NCBI GenBank assembly: GCA_964463965.1
Contig: CAYXED010000007.1
Location: 55,524-119,523 of the forward strand
Source: UBA2166 sp964463965
Lineage (GTDB): Bacteria > Nitrospirota > Nitrospiria > Nitrospirales > UBA2166
DNA length: 64,000 nucleotides
Direction: 5' to 3'
Positions 1-8,582 of the stretch are shown here, in pieces. Numbering within the stretch: position 1 is the first letter of the stretch; each line of letters starts with the position of its first letter. The notes beneath the pieces were generated by a model. The model had not been told where the DNA came from. It searched no databases and worked only from the letters and a program-made list of their open reading frames with translations. The translations under genes and the position numbers were made by a program.

Positions 1-1113
1 GATCCTATAGAGATTCCTTTTGCTGGAATGCATGCACTTGCGGTGGGTGGGTTTGTTTATACAAATAATCCTGAGCAGGGGACCCTTACTGTATTTTCTA
101 CAGCTACAGGAGCATTAGAGGGTATCGTACGTGTTGGTTCTTCTCCTGGGGCCTTGCTCTTTGACCCAAATCAACAATTTCTCTTTGTTCTGAATCAGGG
201 TGGAATAGGCGACTCCCGGAAAGATTCAATTTCCATCGTTGATGTCAATCCAACGACTACTACATTTTTGCAATCTATTGCCAAAGTGGCAGTTGAAGAT
301 GATCCGTATGATATTACATTGAGCACACAGCGTAATCGCGCCTTTGTAAGTAATAGACGTTCTGGAACTGTTTCTGTTATTGATCTTGATTCAAGTAATC
401 TTGATACCTTTTTGTCAGTGACCCAATCGATAGAACTTGGACCCTCTCCTGGGCAACTCGAATATTCACCAATTTCTGGGCATCTTTATGTGATCCTGAA
501 CTTTCCAACGGCTGCAGATAGTATTGCAATTCTTGATGCAGATGCCCTTGGAAAAGCAGAGGTTTTGTCAGGAATTCCCCGAGGTATAGATTCAGATGAA
601 CTTTCTCAAGTAAGGTTCATTCGCGTGAGTAATGACGGAAGTTTTCTTTGGGTAGCTTTTTCTGATGGTATTGCTGCTATCGATGCAAGGACAAATTCTG
701 TTCTGTCAAAACTCACTATTTCAGAATTTTTACCAAACAGAATTATTGAAGCAAATAATGCTCTATTATTTGTTTCCGGATTAGAAGGGAGCGGGGAGGT
801 TCTGCTAATTGATGCTTCTGTGCCATTTGCTCTACAAGAAGTTTCTAGAGTTTCACTTGGACTCAATTCTCAAGCTCAAAATTTTGTTATGAACACTGAC
901 CAAACTCGTGTATATGTGTTGAATTCATTATCCAAGGAAAAGGGGAGTGTTTCAGTCATTGATGTTGCTACACGCGAGCTCTTGGATACAATTCAGGTTG
1001 ATGGTTTAGACCCACATACAATTGTTCTCGTTTCCAGTGCTGATCTTGATGTCAGAGAGGGGATGGATGATTTGGGGGACCATGGGCATGATCCCGGACA
1101 TCACACGCCATAG
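1..1113 (+). CDS. YVTN/YncE-type beta-propeller protein, 5' end cut by window
   Basis: The reading frame is open to the first base, so the true start lies outside the window; 370 residues are visible. The protein is a chain of repeats of about 40-50 residues with motifs such as FVSNRRSGTVSVIDL and VYVLNSLSKEKGSVSVID, the signature of YVTN/YncE-like beta-propellers (surface or periplasmic seven-bladed propellers of mostly unknown function). The C-terminus is rich in His, Gly and Asp (DHGHDPGHH) and could bind metal; this is inference. The next gene starts 62 bases downstream on the same strand. The specific function cannot be given. Confidence 0.8.
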   Translation, partial: DPIEIPFAGMHALAVGGFVYTNNPEQGTLTVFSTATGALEGIVRVGSSPGALLFDPNQQFLFVLNQGGIGDSRKDSISIVDVNPTTTTFLQSIAKVAVEDDPYDITLSTQRNRAFVSNRRSGTVSVIDLDSSNLDTFLSVTQSIELGPSPGQLEYSPISGHLYVILNFPTAADSIAILDADALGKAEVLSGIPRGIDSDELSQVRFIRVSNDGSFLWVAFSDGIAAIDARTNSVLSKLTISEFLPNRIIEANNALLFVSGLEGSGEVLLIDASVPFALQEVSRVSLGLNSQAQNFVMNTDQTRVYVLNSLSKEKGSVSVIDVATRELLDTIQVDGLDPHTIVLVSSADLDVREGMDDLGDHGHDPGHHTP

Positions 1114-1175
1114 GCGTCCATTTTCCTCAAGACTAAACCCTATTATTTTCGGCCCTTAATCGATTATTTTTTGAC

Positions 1176-3710
1176 GTGACGCCGCGTTTATTTTTTGCGA
1201 TCCTGTTTTTTTTCTCTGGGGTTGCAGCTTTAATCTATGAAATACTCTGGTTTCGTTATTTTAACCTCCTGTTTGGAAATGTGGTATATGCAACGGCCTT
1301 AGTGCTTGGAGGGTTTTTTGCCGGTTTAGCTATTGGCAATCACTATATTGGCAAATATGTCGATCAGCGACAGTCTGTTCTTTCTTTCTATGCATTTCTC
1401 GAAATTGGTATTGCAGCTGCAGCTTTCCCTGCCCCATTTTTACTTGATTGGTTAAAGTCTTTACCGTTTTCCTCTTCAACTACTACAGGGTTATTTACTT
1501 TAGCAATTCTTTCGGTGTGTACGATTCTCCCTTCTGCAATTCTTATGGGTGGTACTCTTCCTGCACTGGGGAGGGAAATAGCAACTAAAACAAGAGATGC
1601 TGTGGCATTTTCTGGCGGACGTCTCTACGCAATTAACACTTTTGGGGCAGCTATCGGAGCGTTTTTAACGGGAGCATTTTTGCCGCTATACATTGGAGTA
1701 TGGAATACCTATATTCTTGCAATTTTTATTAATTGCACAGTTGCTGTTTTGGTGTTTTTTTGGCTTCAAAAGAGCACCTCAAGTACCTTAATAAGTGCTG
1801 TGAATTCTCAGGGACTTCAGTCTCAAAATAAGCCTAACTATTATTATTCAGATAATACGTATTCGCTTGTTTTTGTACTTTCATTTTTCTCAGGGCTTTT
1901 GACTTTAGCACTTCAAGTAATCTGGACTCGGATGTTTGCACTTGTTTTTCATAATTCAGTATTTAGTTTTACTACTATCGTCGTAACATTTTTGCTAGGT
2001 CTTGCCATTGGAACATTTTTTGCAGCAAAACTCATCAATGAAGTTGAATGGGTGCAAAATAATCCTTGGAAGCTTGTTACCTGGACACTTTCTCTCGCAG
2101 GGTTGTTAATTAGTCTATCTGGTCCACTATTTATTCTTCTTACTGGGCTTGAACGTGAACCGCATGGGGATGTAACTGCTTGGCCATTACTTTGGGCAGC
2201 AAGTACTACTACCATTGTTACAGCACTTCCAATTATTGTAGCTGGCATGATTCTCCCTTTACTGTGGCACCTTTATGCTCCAAAACTGTTAACTGGGGGA
2301 GAAGGTTCAAATGTTGGAAGGCGTCTTGGGCGAGTAGTGGCAATAAATCTTCTTGGGTCCATTATCGGAGCATTAATGTCGGGATTTCTTCTTATTCCAC
2401 TCGTTGGGTTGTGGCAAAGTTTATTTTTTATAGCACTTTCCTACGCACTGCTTTCAATTTTTGTAATATTTTGGACATCTCGAGAAGGCTTTTCTGAGGG
2501 AAATCATTTTACCTTCTCTCATCGTGTTATTTCGTGGGCTGTGGCAATTTTTCTACTAACTGGAGCCTTTCTTATCCCTAAATCCCTTGGTTCACTACAG
2601 CTATTACGTGATGGTGAAAAACTTGCTTACCATAAAGAGGGAAAGAGCGCATCTGTGGCGGTAGTGAAACAAAAAAATAATCATTTAAAACTCAAGGTAA
2701 ATAATACTTATGGTCTTGGTGGCTCTGCAGGGGAAATTCAAGAAAGGCGTATGGGACACTTGCCTCTGCTATTGCATGGAGATCCTAAAGCCGTTGCTTT
2801 CATTGGAGTTGCAACAGGAATTACTCTGAGTGCAGTAAATCTTACGAACATTGGAGAAAAAATTCAACGGGTACTTGCTATCGAGTTGTTACCAGAAGTG
2901 CTTGAAGCGGCCAATATATTTAAGAAATATACAGGAGATGTTCTTTCTGATACCCGCCTTGAAGTTCGTATTGGTGATGGTAGGCATATTTTAAGTACCT
3001 CAGACGAATATTTTGATGTAATTACTTTAGATCTTGTCACTCCTTGGCACGCGAATGCTGGATCTCTTTATACGAGAGAGTTTTATAGTGAAGTACGTAA
3101 TAGGCTAATGCCTAAGGGTGTTTTCTCTCAGTGGCTTCCCTTATATCAGTTGGGACCAGAAGAGTTTAAAATTATTGCAAATACTTTTCAAAAGGTATTC
3201 CCACATGTTCAAGTATGGCGGGGGTCAAGCAATCCCCGTTATCCGATGCTTGCCTTGATTGGGTCAAATGCGAAAATTGATCTTGAAAAAAATATTTTAG
3301 GTAAAACTCATGATGTAACTTCTAAATATACCAAAGACCCTTACTTAGTGGATTTGCCAAGTATGTTTCTCTTATATGCAGGTGATCAAGATTCCCTTCA
3401 TGGATTGGTGAAAAATGCTCCAATTAATTCTGATAATTACCCACTTATTGAGTACCTTGCACCGATCAGTCACATTTCTAAGCAGCAGTTTTTGGGAGAC
3501 ACCTTAATTCAATTTTTTGACGATCTTTTAGCAGAATCTAAGACAAGAAAGAGCCAATACTATGACGCTTCGCTTGCGGGAAACTTGCTTTTACAAGCAA
3601 ACTGGGAAAAACGAAAGAAAAATTATCAAAAAAGGACAGAGTTTCTTGATCGCGCGCGTCTTTTACTCCCCAATAGTGGCTATCTCCATAAACTAGTTAT
3701 TGGATTATGA
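1176..3710 (+). CDS. Fused multi-TM / spermidine synthase-like membrane protein
   Basis: The protein has 844 residues. The first ~480 are two blocks of hydrophobic helices resembling the MFS-like membrane part of fused spermidine synthases. From about residue 490 there is a soluble Rossmann methyltransferase/aminopropyltransferase fold: a degenerate nucleotide loop (FIGVATGITL), an acidic strand end (VLAIELLPEVLEAA) and a catalytic-region motif (ITLDLVTPWH) followed by LYTREFYSEV. The start is GTG; no ATG lies nearby. The classical GGGDG loop is altered, so real polyamine synthase activity is doubtful. A second, more canonical family member lies at 19814-21424. Substrate unknown. Confidence 0.75.
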   Translation: MTPRLFFAILFFFSGVAALIYEILWFRYFNLLFGNVVYATALVLGGFFAGLAIGNHYIGKYVDQRQSVLSFYAFLEIGIAAAAFPAPFLLDWLKSLPFSSSTTTGLFTLAILSVCTILPSAILMGGTLPALGREIATKTRDAVAFSGGRLYAINTFGAAIGAFLTGAFLPLYIGVWNTYILAIFINCTVAVLVFFWLQKSTSSTLISAVNSQGLQSQNKPNYYYSDNTYSLVFVLSFFSGLLTLALQVIWTRMFALVFHNSVFSFTTIVVTFLLGLAIGTFFAAKLINEVEWVQNNPWKLVTWTLSLAGLLISLSGPLFILLTGLEREPHGDVTAWPLLWAASTTTIVTALPIIVAGMILPLLWHLYAPKLLTGGEGSNVGRRLGRVVAINLLGSIIGALMSGFLLIPLVGLWQSLFFIALSYALLSIFVIFWTSREGFSEGNHFTFSHRVISWAVAIFLLTGAFLIPKSLGSLQLLRDGEKLAYHKEGKSASVAVVKQKNNHLKLKVNNTYGLGGSAGEIQERRMGHLPLLLHGDPKAVAFIGVATGITLSAVNLTNIGEKIQRVLAIELLPEVLEAANIFKKYTGDVLSDTRLEVRIGDGRHILSTSDEYFDVITLDLVTPWHANAGSLYTREFYSEVRNRLMPKGVFSQWLPLYQLGPEEFKIIANTFQKVFPHVQVWRGSSNPRYPMLALIGSNAKIDLEKNILGKTHDVTSKYTKDPYLVDLPSMFLLYAGDQDSLHGLVKNAPINSDNYPLIEYLAPISHISKQQFLGDTLIQFFDDLLAESKTRKSQYYDASLAGNLLLQANWEKRKKNYQKRTEFLDRARLLLPNSGYLHKLVIGL

Positions 3711-3773
3711 ATATTTACGCGTAATATTTGTTAGAATACTTGCTTAGTTCCGACTGAAAGGAAAAGAGTAGAT

Positions 3774-4205
3774 TTGAAGAAAACTGCTACTTTTGTTGTC
3801 AGTATTTTTCTTGCTACGGCTGTTTTTTTCTCTGGTTGCATGGCGTCTTATGAAACTAGAGAAATGCTTGTTACTGCTTACTCATCAGATCCTTATAGTA
3901 CCAATTGGAAACGACACCCAGTCTTTTTTTGGAGAACAATTATTGCAAGTGGTCCCAATGCAGGTAAACCGAAAAAAGTAGGTATCACCTCTAGTGGTGT
4001 AAAAGCTAGGGTAGGGACAATTGCTGCTGACACAAAATACTATCCCTATGGAACTATTATGGTAATTCCTGGCTATGGAAAAGGTGTTGTTGAAGATATC
4101 GGAGGAGCGATTAAAGGCCCTAATAGGCTAGATGTATATTTTTCTACTAAAAAAAAAGCACTGAAATGGGGGAAGCAGACGTTAAAAGTTAAGATTAAAA
4201 AATAG
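3774..4205 (+). CDS. 3D-domain (double-psi beta-barrel) lipoprotein
   Basis: This is a 143-residue protein with a TTG start behind a purine-rich AAGGAAAAGAG. Residues 1-22 are a lipoprotein signal with lipobox FFSGC (Cys22). The C-terminal half carries the three spaced aspartates that define the 3D domain (AADTKYYPYG, VEDIGGAI, LDVYF), a double-psi barrel shared with MltA, RlpA and YocH-type cell-wall proteins. It is probably an outer-membrane-anchored peptidoglycan-active protein. No SPOR or LysM domain is present, so the substrate is unclear. Confidence 0.75.
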   Translation: MKKTATFVVSIFLATAVFFSGCMASYETREMLVTAYSSDPYSTNWKRHPVFFWRTIIASGPNAGKPKKVGITSSGVKARVGTIAADTKYYPYGTIMVIPGYGKGVVEDIGGAIKGPNRLDVYFSTKKKALKWGKQTLKVKIKK

Positions 4206-4257
4206 GAGTACGTGTTATTAGGGCAACTTGACCAATACTTAATAGGAGGATTGGATT

Positions 4258-6303
4258 GTGCCGAAATATACGACTCAAGACATTCGAAATATTTCACTTC
4301 TCGGACAAGGCGCTGCGGGAAAGACTACTTTGATCGAAGCGCTTTTACATCAAACTGGAGCAATATCTGTTCCCGGCATCATTGAAAAGAAGAATACTGT
4401 ATGCGATTTTGACCCTGAGGAGAAGGAGCATCAGCATTCTTTAAACTCTGCACTTGTCAGCTGTGATCATGCTGGACATCATATTAATCTGATTGATACT
4501 CCTGGCATGATTGAGTTTTCTGGCCATGCGTTAGCCTCTCTTGCGGCTGTCGAGACAGCAGCAGTTGTTGTTACGGCACAACATGGAGTCGATGTAATTG
4601 CACGGCGAATTATGGAACGTGCTTCAGAAAGAAAACTATGTCGGCTTATTATTGTTAATAAGATTGATCTATTGGAAACAAATTTAGAAGAGGTGGTAAG
4701 TCAAATTCAAGAATCATTTGGAAAAGAATGTTTGCCTATTAATCTCCCTAGTAAGGGAGGTACAGATGTTGTTGATGTATTTACTAATGCTGAGGGAGAT
4801 GTTGATTTTGGCTCTGTTTCGGATGCGCATACTGCAATCGTAGAACAAGTAGTCGAAATGGATGAGGATCTTATGGCTGTATATCTTGATAAGGGAGAAG
4901 TGAGCCCTGAGCAGTTGCATGTACCTTTTACAAATGCTTTGAAGGAAGGCCATCTTGTCCCAATTTGCTTTGTTTCTGGGAGACATGGCACAGGTGTTCC
5001 AGAGCTACTTGAAGTTTTTTCTACTATGATGCCAAATCCAATTGAAGGGAATGCACAAGAGTTTTTGCGACAACTTGACGATGGCATGGAGCCTTTTGAA
5101 ATTTCACCAGATCCTTCTAAATCAATTCTTGCTCATGTCTTTAAGGTGACCGCTGATCCATTTATAGGCAAACTGGGGGTATTTCGAATTTTTCAAGGAA
5201 CTGTAAAAAAAGAGACTCAACTGCATATTGCTACTGAGAAGAAAACCTTTAAAGTCGGGCATCTCTTCAAGCTTCGTGGAAAAGATCATCTGGAGATTGA
5301 TGCAGGAATTCCAGGTGATATTTGTGCAGTTGCAAAAATAGATGAAATTAGATTCGATGCTGTTTTGAGGGAAAATATTGATGGGGGGGCTATCACTTTA
5401 AAGCCCATAGAGTTTCCTCAGCCAATGAATGGTTTTGCAATTGAAGCAAAAACGCGTGGGGATGAGCAGAAGATTGGAAAGGCATTAGTTGGGATGGAGG
5501 CTGAAGATCCCTGTTTTATAGTTGAACGCAATACATTAACAAGTGAGACTGTTATTTATGGACTTGGTGATATGCATCTTCGTGTGATTTTAACAAAAAT
5601 GAAGAACAGGTATGGAGTTGAAGTTGCAACTCATCCACCCAAAATTGCCTATAGAGAGACAATTACGGGTAACGGAGAGGGCCATCATCGTCATAAAAAA
5701 CAGACAGGAGGTGCAGGTCAGTTTGGTGAAGTATTTTTACGAATTTCTCCGTTGGAGAGAGGAAATGGTTTCGAATTTGTAAATGATACTTTTGGCGGTT
5801 CAATTCCTCGGCAATTTGTTCCTGCAGTGGAGAAGGGTGTTAGACAGGTTATGGAGCATGGTGCTATTGCAGGTTACGCCCTACAAGATATTAAGGTAAG
5901 TGTATATGATGGCAAACATCATCCTGTGGATAGCAAGGAAGTAGCATTTGTGATGGCTGCTAAAAAAGCTTTTATTGATGCTATTCAAAAATCAAAACCT
6001 GTTATTCTTGAACCCATTGTACATATGGATATTATTGTTCCCGAAGGTAATATGGGTGATATTGCTGGAGATTTGTCTAGTAAGCGAGGCCGTTTACAAG
6101 GGTCTGATACTTTGCCTGGATCTATGCTTCATATCAGTGCTCAAGCACCATTGGCAGAATTAGGGCAATATCAATCTCAGTTAAAAGCTGTTACTGCAGG
6201 ACAAGGCTCATACACAATGCAATTAAGTCATTATGAGGCAGTTCCTGCAAATATTCAGCAACAGATTGTTGAACAATATAAACCTAAGGCAGAAGATGAT
6301 TAA
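4258..6303 (+). CDS. Elongation factor G-like GTPase (EF-G2 type)
   Basis: The 681-residue protein has the whole EF-G architecture: G domain with G1 GQGAAGKTT (16-24), G3 DTPG (80-83) and G4 NKID (134-137), then domain II and domains III-V (GGAGQFGEVF, YALQDIKVSVYDG, LQGSDTLPGS). The usual switch-I RGITI is replaced by an HQHSLNSAL-type sequence, typical of the EF-G2/EF-G-like branch rather than housekeeping FusA. The start is GTG, 8 bases after AGGAGG. It stands alone; the proteasome operon begins about 470 bases downstream. A canonical fusA presumably lies elsewhere. The role is likely translation-related, but EF-G2 function differs between species. Confidence 0.85.
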   Translation: MPKYTTQDIRNISLLGQGAAGKTTLIEALLHQTGAISVPGIIEKKNTVCDFDPEEKEHQHSLNSALVSCDHAGHHINLIDTPGMIEFSGHALASLAAVETAAVVVTAQHGVDVIARRIMERASERKLCRLIIVNKIDLLETNLEEVVSQIQESFGKECLPINLPSKGGTDVVDVFTNAEGDVDFGSVSDAHTAIVEQVVEMDEDLMAVYLDKGEVSPEQLHVPFTNALKEGHLVPICFVSGRHGTGVPELLEVFSTMMPNPIEGNAQEFLRQLDDGMEPFEISPDPSKSILAHVFKVTADPFIGKLGVFRIFQGTVKKETQLHIATEKKTFKVGHLFKLRGKDHLEIDAGIPGDICAVAKIDEIRFDAVLRENIDGGAITLKPIEFPQPMNGFAIEAKTRGDEQKIGKALVGMEAEDPCFIVERNTLTSETVIYGLGDMHLRVILTKMKNRYGVEVATHPPKIAYRETITGNGEGHHRHKKQTGGAGQFGEVFLRISPLERGNGFEFVNDTFGGSIPRQFVPAVEKGVRQVMEHGAIAGYALQDIKVSVYDGKHHPVDSKEVAFVMAAKKAFIDAIQKSKPVILEPIVHMDIIVPEGNMGDIAGDLSSKRGRLQGSDTLPGSMLHISAQAPLAELGQYQSQLKAVTAGQGSYTMQLSHYEAVPANIQQQIVEQYKPKAEDD

Positions 6304-6329
6304 AGAAGAGGATAATTGAAGGCAATAAG

Positions 6330-6610
6330 AAGCCCGGAAGCAGATCCGAAAATCCTAATGCGGCTCCGGCGCCCGCGCTTCCGGGCCGGTGGCGCTGGGA
6401 ATACGTCCCAGGTTTCACCGAAGAAAAAGGTGTGCGGCTAGGACATTGCCACCTCACTCGCCGCAGGGTTACTACACTCACTTCCCATTGGATCACCTCC
6501 TTCCATTCGGCGATGCATTGCATCACGCCGGCCCAGACCTTGCGTGAACCCACGGGCTGACCCGCCGTCGACCAACGCGTGGTTCGCCTTCCTCAGTCTG
6601 GAAGACTCGA
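6330..6610. other. GC-rich, hairpin-packed non-coding block; candidate structured RNA
   Basis: This block is much richer in GC than everything around it and has no convincing protein-coding frame. It is packed with local inverted repeats: 6332-6341 with 6377-6386 (10 bp perfect); 6387-6391 with 6416-6420 enclosing 6395-6400 with 6406-6411; 6428-6432 with 6450-6454; 6508-6516 with 6520-6530 (9 bp, 2-nt bulge); 6553-6556 with 6561-6564; 6571-6574 with 6580-6583; 6588-6592 with 6600-6604. Elevated GC plus dense stems in an AT-rich genome suggests a structured RNA. I found no hallmark of tmRNA, RNase P, SRP or 6S RNA. The strand is undecided. A decayed mobile element is the main alternative. Confidence 0.45.
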
Positions 6611-6776
6611 AGAAGAGTGATTCTTCTGAATTTATTGTAACATAGTGCTTGTAATCTCACTAAAATATTTAATAATTTCTATCAATGTCTTTAATCAAAA
6701 CTAATATTTTTATGCGATTTGTTTTTTGGCTATTATTCGACAATATTCTCCCTAATTGCTAGGGTACTGGAAGCGT
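6611..6776 (+). promoter_or_regulatory. AT-rich leader of the proteasome operon
   Basis: A sharply AT-rich stretch between the GC-rich block and the first ATG of mpa. It is the only intergenic space in front of the operon large enough for a promoter, because the five later genes are tightly packed. Several TTGTTT- and TAATAA-like hexamers occur, but no pair has convincing spacing, so I do not mark a specific promoter. No terminator-like hairpin with a U-run is seen between the preceding EF-G gene and mpa. Confidence 0.35.
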
Positions 6777-8513
6777 ATGAGTGACAAGCCCAAAAAAACA
6801 TTTCCTGGAAATAAAAATAAAATTTCCTCTCAGGATGAAAGTACTGATGAGAATGTATTTTCTCTACTTGATGAGTGTCTAGCTTCGATTTCTGAGGACT
6901 CACCCCATCAGGAACAGTTGTATAAGATTCGCCATCACCTTTTACAGGAAGGTGCAAAATACGACCATCAAAAAACAGAACTTAAAAAACTTGAGACGGT
7001 TGTTGAAAAACTCACTGCTCCTGCCAATCGCATTGGAACACTTCTTGATATACATACAGACGGTCTTGTCCAAATTTTTGTAGGAGGAAGCGAGTTTTAT
7101 ACTAATCTTGATCCTCGCTTATCAAGCACTGAATTGAAGCGTGGTGCTCAGGTATTGATTAATGAGTCGTATGCCGTAATTAAAACCTTAGGATATGATC
7201 GAAGTGGTCCAATTGTAAAAATTGGTGATGTATTGAAGGATGGTCGTTTGCGGATTGATCAAGAACCTGGACGTCCAGGAGTTTTTTTAGGTAGAGGATC
7301 TGATTTGGAAGGATTGCATCTAAAGCCTGGTGACGAAATTCGACTTGATCCCAGTCACAGGCTTGCAATTGAGTATGTCTCATCATCTAAATCACAGCAG
7401 CATTTGCTCGATGAGCCTCCAAGTGTGTCATGGGAAGAAATAGGTGGTCAGGAAGAAGCAATTTCATCAATTCGACGAGCAATAGAGCATCCCCTTTTAC
7501 ACGCGGGTATATTTTCACAATACGATTTTTCCCAACCAAAAGGCTTTCTTCTTTATGGACCACCTGGATGTGGCAAAACACTTATTGGACAGGCGACAGC
7601 AAATAGTTTGGCCCAATTATTAAAAGACCCTCCAACTGAGAACTTTGTACACGAAGGCTCTTTCACTAATGCAATTTCATCTGGGGCTTTTCTCCATATT
7701 AAAGGGCCTGAAATTTTGAATATGTGGGTAGGGGAGTCTGAGCGAATTATTCGAGGCCTTTTTCAACAAGCACGCGAACGACGAAAGGCAGGAGCTTTAC
7801 CATTCCTTTTTATTGATGAAGCAGAGTCAATTCTTGGAACTCGCCGAGCTATGCGATCATATAATATTTCAAATACTCTTGTTCCAATGTTTTGTGCAGA
7901 GTTAGATGGGATTGAGTCGCTTCATGATGTTGTGGTGATTTTGGCATCGAACAGACCTGATCTTATTGACCCTGCTATTCTTCGCCCAGGGCGAATTGAT
8001 CGGAAAATTAAAGTTCGACGGCCAAGTAGAAGGGAAGCGGAAAACATTCTGAGAATTTATTTACCATCCACTCTTCCCTTTGATAAAAGACTTTTAAAAA
8101 CCCTAAACAATGACTCAGATTGTGTTAGGGATACTTTGATTGATGATATTCTAGGAAAAGTTTATTCTCGCGATAAAAAATCTCGTGTTCTTTCGATACG
8201 TTTACGTAATGGGAAGCGTGAAATTCTTTACCGTGATGATGTGATAAGTGGCGCAATTTTAGCGTCCATAGTTTGTCGAATAAAAGAGCTTGCAATTAAA
8301 AGAACGATTGTAGATTCGTCTGCTGGAATTTTGCGCGATGATGTTTCACTTGCCGTCGAAAATGAGTATGCCGAAGGAGGAATTCTTCCCCCTGATGACT
8401 CCGCGGAAGAGTGGCTTAAACTTCTTGATCATCATCCTGATCAAGTTGTGGGAATTTCCCCGCTTCGAAACTTTGGGATGGAGCAGGAATTACTAGTCAA
8501 AAATATCGTCTAA
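6777..8513 (+). CDS. mpa: Proteasomal AAA+ ATPase Mpa/ARC
   Basis: Hexameric unfoldase that recruits tagged proteins and feeds them into the 20S proteasome. I chose the ATG at 6777 (578 residues) over an in-frame TTG at 6756, which has no ribosome binding site. Order: N-terminal coiled coil (~25-80), two OB-fold interdomains (~85-200), AAA+ domain with Walker A GPPGCGKT (261-268) and Walker B FIDEAE (~345-350), with the ARC-type insertion before GPEILNMWVGESE. Actinobacterial Mpa ends in a proteasome-docking GQYL-type tail; this one ends LLVKNIV, without the penultimate Tyr. First gene of the operon; dop follows after 69 bases. Confidence 0.93.
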   Translation: MSDKPKKTFPGNKNKISSQDESTDENVFSLLDECLASISEDSPHQEQLYKIRHHLLQEGAKYDHQKTELKKLETVVEKLTAPANRIGTLLDIHTDGLVQIFVGGSEFYTNLDPRLSSTELKRGAQVLINESYAVIKTLGYDRSGPIVKIGDVLKDGRLRIDQEPGRPGVFLGRGSDLEGLHLKPGDEIRLDPSHRLAIEYVSSSKSQQHLLDEPPSVSWEEIGGQEEAISSIRRAIEHPLLHAGIFSQYDFSQPKGFLLYGPPGCGKTLIGQATANSLAQLLKDPPTENFVHEGSFTNAISSGAFLHIKGPEILNMWVGESERIIRGLFQQARERRKAGALPFLFIDEAESILGTRRAMRSYNISNTLVPMFCAELDGIESLHDVVVILASNRPDLIDPAILRPGRIDRKIKVRRPSRREAENILRIYLPSTLPFDKRLLKTLNNDSDCVRDTLIDDILGKVYSRDKKSRVLSIRLRNGKREILYRDDVISGAILASIVCRIKELAIKRTIVDSSAGILRDDVSLAVENEYAEGGILPPDDSAEEWLKLLDHHPDQVVGISPLRNFGMEQELLVKNIV

Positions 8514-8582
8514 TGAAGACTGCTGAGCGTTCTATTTCTTTTTTACCCACTAACTTTAATTTCTTTTAGGGGTTTAGTTTAC

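Noticed and set aside
6284..6553. An 89-codon minus-strand open frame across the GC-rich block.
   Set aside because: It has a GTG start, no supporting ribosome binding site, an unusual Arg/Trp/Pro-rich composition and runs into the end of the EF-G gene. The block is better explained by RNA structure or a decayed element. I could not identify a family, so a database search is worthwhile, but I do not list it as a gene.
6330..6610. GC-rich block as tmRNA, RNase P RNA, SRP RNA or 6S RNA.
   Set aside because: No tRNA-like T-arm and CCA end, no GAGGAAAGTCC core, no GGAAG/GCAG SRP loop arrangement and no single long bulged hairpin on either strand.
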